From: Planctomycetota bacterium | Lineage (GTDB): Bacteria; Planctomycetota; Planctomycetia; Pirellulales; Pirellulaceae | DNA length: 36,756 nucleotides | Reading direction: 5' to 3' | Assembly (NCBI GenBank): GCA_963204965.1 | Contig: CAUJKA010000219.1 | Span: forward strand, 1 to 36,756 | Shown: positions 35,493 through 36,756 of the stretch, one piece after another | Numbering within the stretch: position 1 is the first letter of the stretch | How the letters are laid out: every line of letters begins with the position of its first letter | Notes under the pieces: generated by a model | Database searches by the model: none | What the model was told of the DNA's origin: nothing | What the model saw: the letters and a program-made list of their open reading frames with translations, nothing else | Translations under genes and position numbers: made by a program

Positions 35493-36200
35493 TTAGCGAT
35501 GGCAAACGGCACAGTTGTTGCGTGGGTGAAGCGCATTACCCTCTGCCTCGAACTTGGCAATGATCTCTTGGCCAACCTCAAGGCGGGTCTTGCCTTCCTC
35601 AGGCTCCCAGCTCAAGTTGGTGACCTGATCCAGCGGTCGTAGTCGCTCTGTCGGGTTGTTATGGCACTCAAGGCACCATGCCATCGACAGTTCTTTGGCT
35701 TGGAAAACCTTTTCCATGGTATCGATGCGCCCGTGGCACTCAACGCAACTCACCCCGCGATTAACGTGAGCTGCGTGATTGAAAAAGACGAAGTCAGGCA
35801 GTCGGTGGATGCGAATCCAAGGCACCGACTCTTCACCCGATTTCCAGCTTCGATGCACAGCGGCTAGCTTTGGGCTGTCGTGACGCACCGCCGAGTACTG
35901 CGGACCCTTGCCATCGACATCGGGACTGTGGCAGTTGATGCATGTCGCAGTCGGTGGAATCGAAGCGAAGGCTGCCTTATCGACTCCAATATGGCAATAA
36001 CGACAGTCCATCTTCAGCTCGCCAGCGTGAATCTTGTGACTGAACGGTACTGGTTGAGTCGGCTGGTAGCCAGGGTTCAGCGTTTTATCGTCAGTGGCTG
36101 CTAGGAACAATGTTCCAGCGTAACCCCCTCCGGCTAAAAGGCATAAGCCCAGTACAGGTAGAAACTTGTTTATCCAACGTGGAAATAAGAATCGAGTCAT
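35493..36200 (-). CDS. actA: Alternative complex III subunit ActA, pentaheme cytochrome c
   Basis: The 235-residue periplasmic multiheme cytochrome, anchored by an N-terminal helix (FLPVLGLCLLAGGGYAGTLF), passes electrons within complex III. Five CXXCH motifs are present: CRYCH, CINCH, CVECH, CLECH and CAVCH. FSHKIHAGELKMDCRYCHIGVDKAAFASIPP and FFNHAAHVNRGVSCVECHG contain distal His ligands typical of ActA. It is the first gene of the act-cox run. Its ATG overlaps the TAA of a short, probably non-coding frame. Upstream 245 bases separate it from hemD, so a promoter there is likely though none is clear. Confidence 0.94.
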   Translation of the reverse strand: MTRFLFPRWINKFLPVLGLCLLAGGGYAGTLFLAATDDKTLNPGYQPTQPVPFSHKIHAGELKMDCRYCHIGVDKAAFASIPPTATCINCHSPDVDGKGPQYSAVRHDSPKLAAVHRSWKSGEESVPWIRIHRLPDFVFFNHAAHVNRGVSCVECHGRIDTMEKVFQAKELSMAWCLECHNNPTERLRPLDQVTNLSWEPEEGKTRLEVGQEIIAKFEAEGNALHPRNNCAVCHR

Positions 36201-36445
36201 TATTTTAGCGATTCAAAATTCGCTACTGTTAGTGAAAAGTTGCACAGAGCAGTTGATATCGGACTAGACCTGTGACACTCTTGACCCTTCTGAAGGGCGA
36301 ACTCGGGCAGAGAGACGGCAAGTAATATCCCGATAGCGACACACTTTGTTAATACCAGCATCCAATGCATTCGCCGTGACAAATGGTCGCAGACGCCTCG
36401 CTGGCTGGGTTTGAGCGGCAGGCAGGTGGTTCTAGGCGGCTTGGG
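36201..36445. other. Upstream region of the act-cox run
   Basis: These 245 bases between hemD and actA on the minus strand probably carry the promoter of the respiratory run. No convincing -35/-10 pair, terminator or Shine-Dalgarno sequence is seen. A 60-codon frame (36200-36382, TTG or an internal ATG at 36370) reads like a signal peptide, with MLVLTKCVAIGILLAVSLP, and its TAA overlaps the actA ATG. It has no ribosome binding site or known homology, so it is not called a gene. Confidence 0.4.
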
Positions 36446-36756
36446 TTAGATGGATTGGCTCCCGGCAATCTGCTCCAGCGAAGTCAACAGCGATTTTGCC
36501 GTGTTCTGTTCGCTGACGGCGATCGGCGGCCAGCCAAGCTCGATCAGCCGCTGAGCTACTTTAGAGCCCAACGCAACTACCGCGGGTCGAGTTTCTAGGT
36601 CTGCCACTTGCTGAAAAGCCAGTTCGGCAATGTGTGAACTCGTGATCACTACCCAGTCGATGCCGCTTGAATGTAACGTGCGGCTCAGCTCGTCAGAAAT
36701 GCTTTCGCTTGCAACCGTTTGATAGGTTAAGCACTCGAAGGCCTCAGCCCCACGAT
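36446..36756 (-). CDS. hemD: Uroporphyrinogen-III synthase (HemD), 3' part
   Basis: HemD closes and inverts ring D of hydroxymethylbilane to make uroporphyrinogen III, the precursor of all hemes. The gene runs off the right edge, so only the C-terminal 103 residues are seen. They begin RGAEAFECLTYQTV, and include DWVVITSSHIAELAFQ, the VVALGSKVAQRLIELGW strand-helix, and AVSEQNTAKSLLTSLEQ, which fit the second lobe of the family. The GTG-like codon at 36649 is internal, not a start. It ends 245 bases before actA on the same strand. A heme gene beside a heme-rich complex is a sensible neighbour. Confidence 0.85.
   Translation of the reverse strand, partial: RGAEAFECLTYQTVASESISDELSRTLHSSGIDWVVITSSHIAELAFQQVADLETRPAVVALGSKVAQRLIELGWPPIAVSEQNTAKSLLTSLEQIAGSQSI

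Noticed and set aside
36200..36382. A 60-codon minus-strand frame with a signal-like start whose TAA overlaps the actA ATG
   Set aside because: TTG start without ribosome binding site, no family; the overlap may be chance. Described with the intergenic region instead.

Overview
The window looks like chromosome of a planctomycete, most likely a Pirellulaceae-type member close to Rhodopirellula or Blastopirellula. The evidence is two tandem DUF1501 proteins, a secreted sulfatase, a membrane Ser/Thr kinase ending in a DUF1559 domain and divergent from an ECF sigma factor, a Cys-rich secreted repeat protein, and an alternative complex III plus caa3 oxidase supercluster. GC is moderate, and many genes lack a clear Shine-Dalgarno sequence. 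No rRNA, tRNA, CRISPR array, phage or transposase gene was found.

Layout. 1-385: 3' end of a purN-like gene (+). 402-4508 (-): a CNNM/CBS protein fused to a PTS EIIA domain, then tilS and an RsmB/RsmF-type rRNA methyltransferase. 4571-5466 (-): a Cys-rich secreted protein with a strong terminator. 5467-6114: no gene seen. 6115-7062 (+): a cupin, a 44-residue exported peptide and a receiver domain lacking its phospho-acceptor Asp. 7063-7474: palindromic repeat DNA. 7475-14059 (+): diheme cytochrome c lipoprotein, ctaA, ctaB, sulfatase and an IlvD/Edd-type dehydratase. 14354-18096 (-): ECF sigma factor followed by two overlapping DUF1501 genes. 18097-18475: a divergent intergenic region with a second copy of the palindromic repeat. 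18476-21100 (+): the multidomain kinase. 21186-21620 (-): a small winged-helix-like protein. 21851-36200 (-): one long respiratory gene run ending in a terminator. 36446-36756 (-): 3' end of hemD.

How the genes fit together. The minus-strand run encodes alternative complex III (ActA, ActB, ActC, a fused ActD-ActE, ActF), a small membrane protein, a SCO-type copper chaperone, and caa3 oxidase subunits II, I, III and IV. Together these form a quinol to cytochrome c to oxygen chain. The heme A needed by subunit I comes from ctaB and ctaA at 8.8-10.8 kb, where a diheme cytochrome is translationally coupled to ctaA. hemD, in heme synthesis, lies directly upstream of actA. The window therefore carries two separated respiratory modules.

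The less-described biology is in the accessory proteins. These are the kinase with an anti-sigma-like zinc-binding motif, a SecD P1-head-like region and a DUF1559 tail opposite an ECF sigma gene; the CNNM-CBS-EIIA fusion; the phosphorylation-dead receiver beside a tiny exported peptide; the roughly 15 percent Cys secreted protein; and a subunit III with a large internal insertion.
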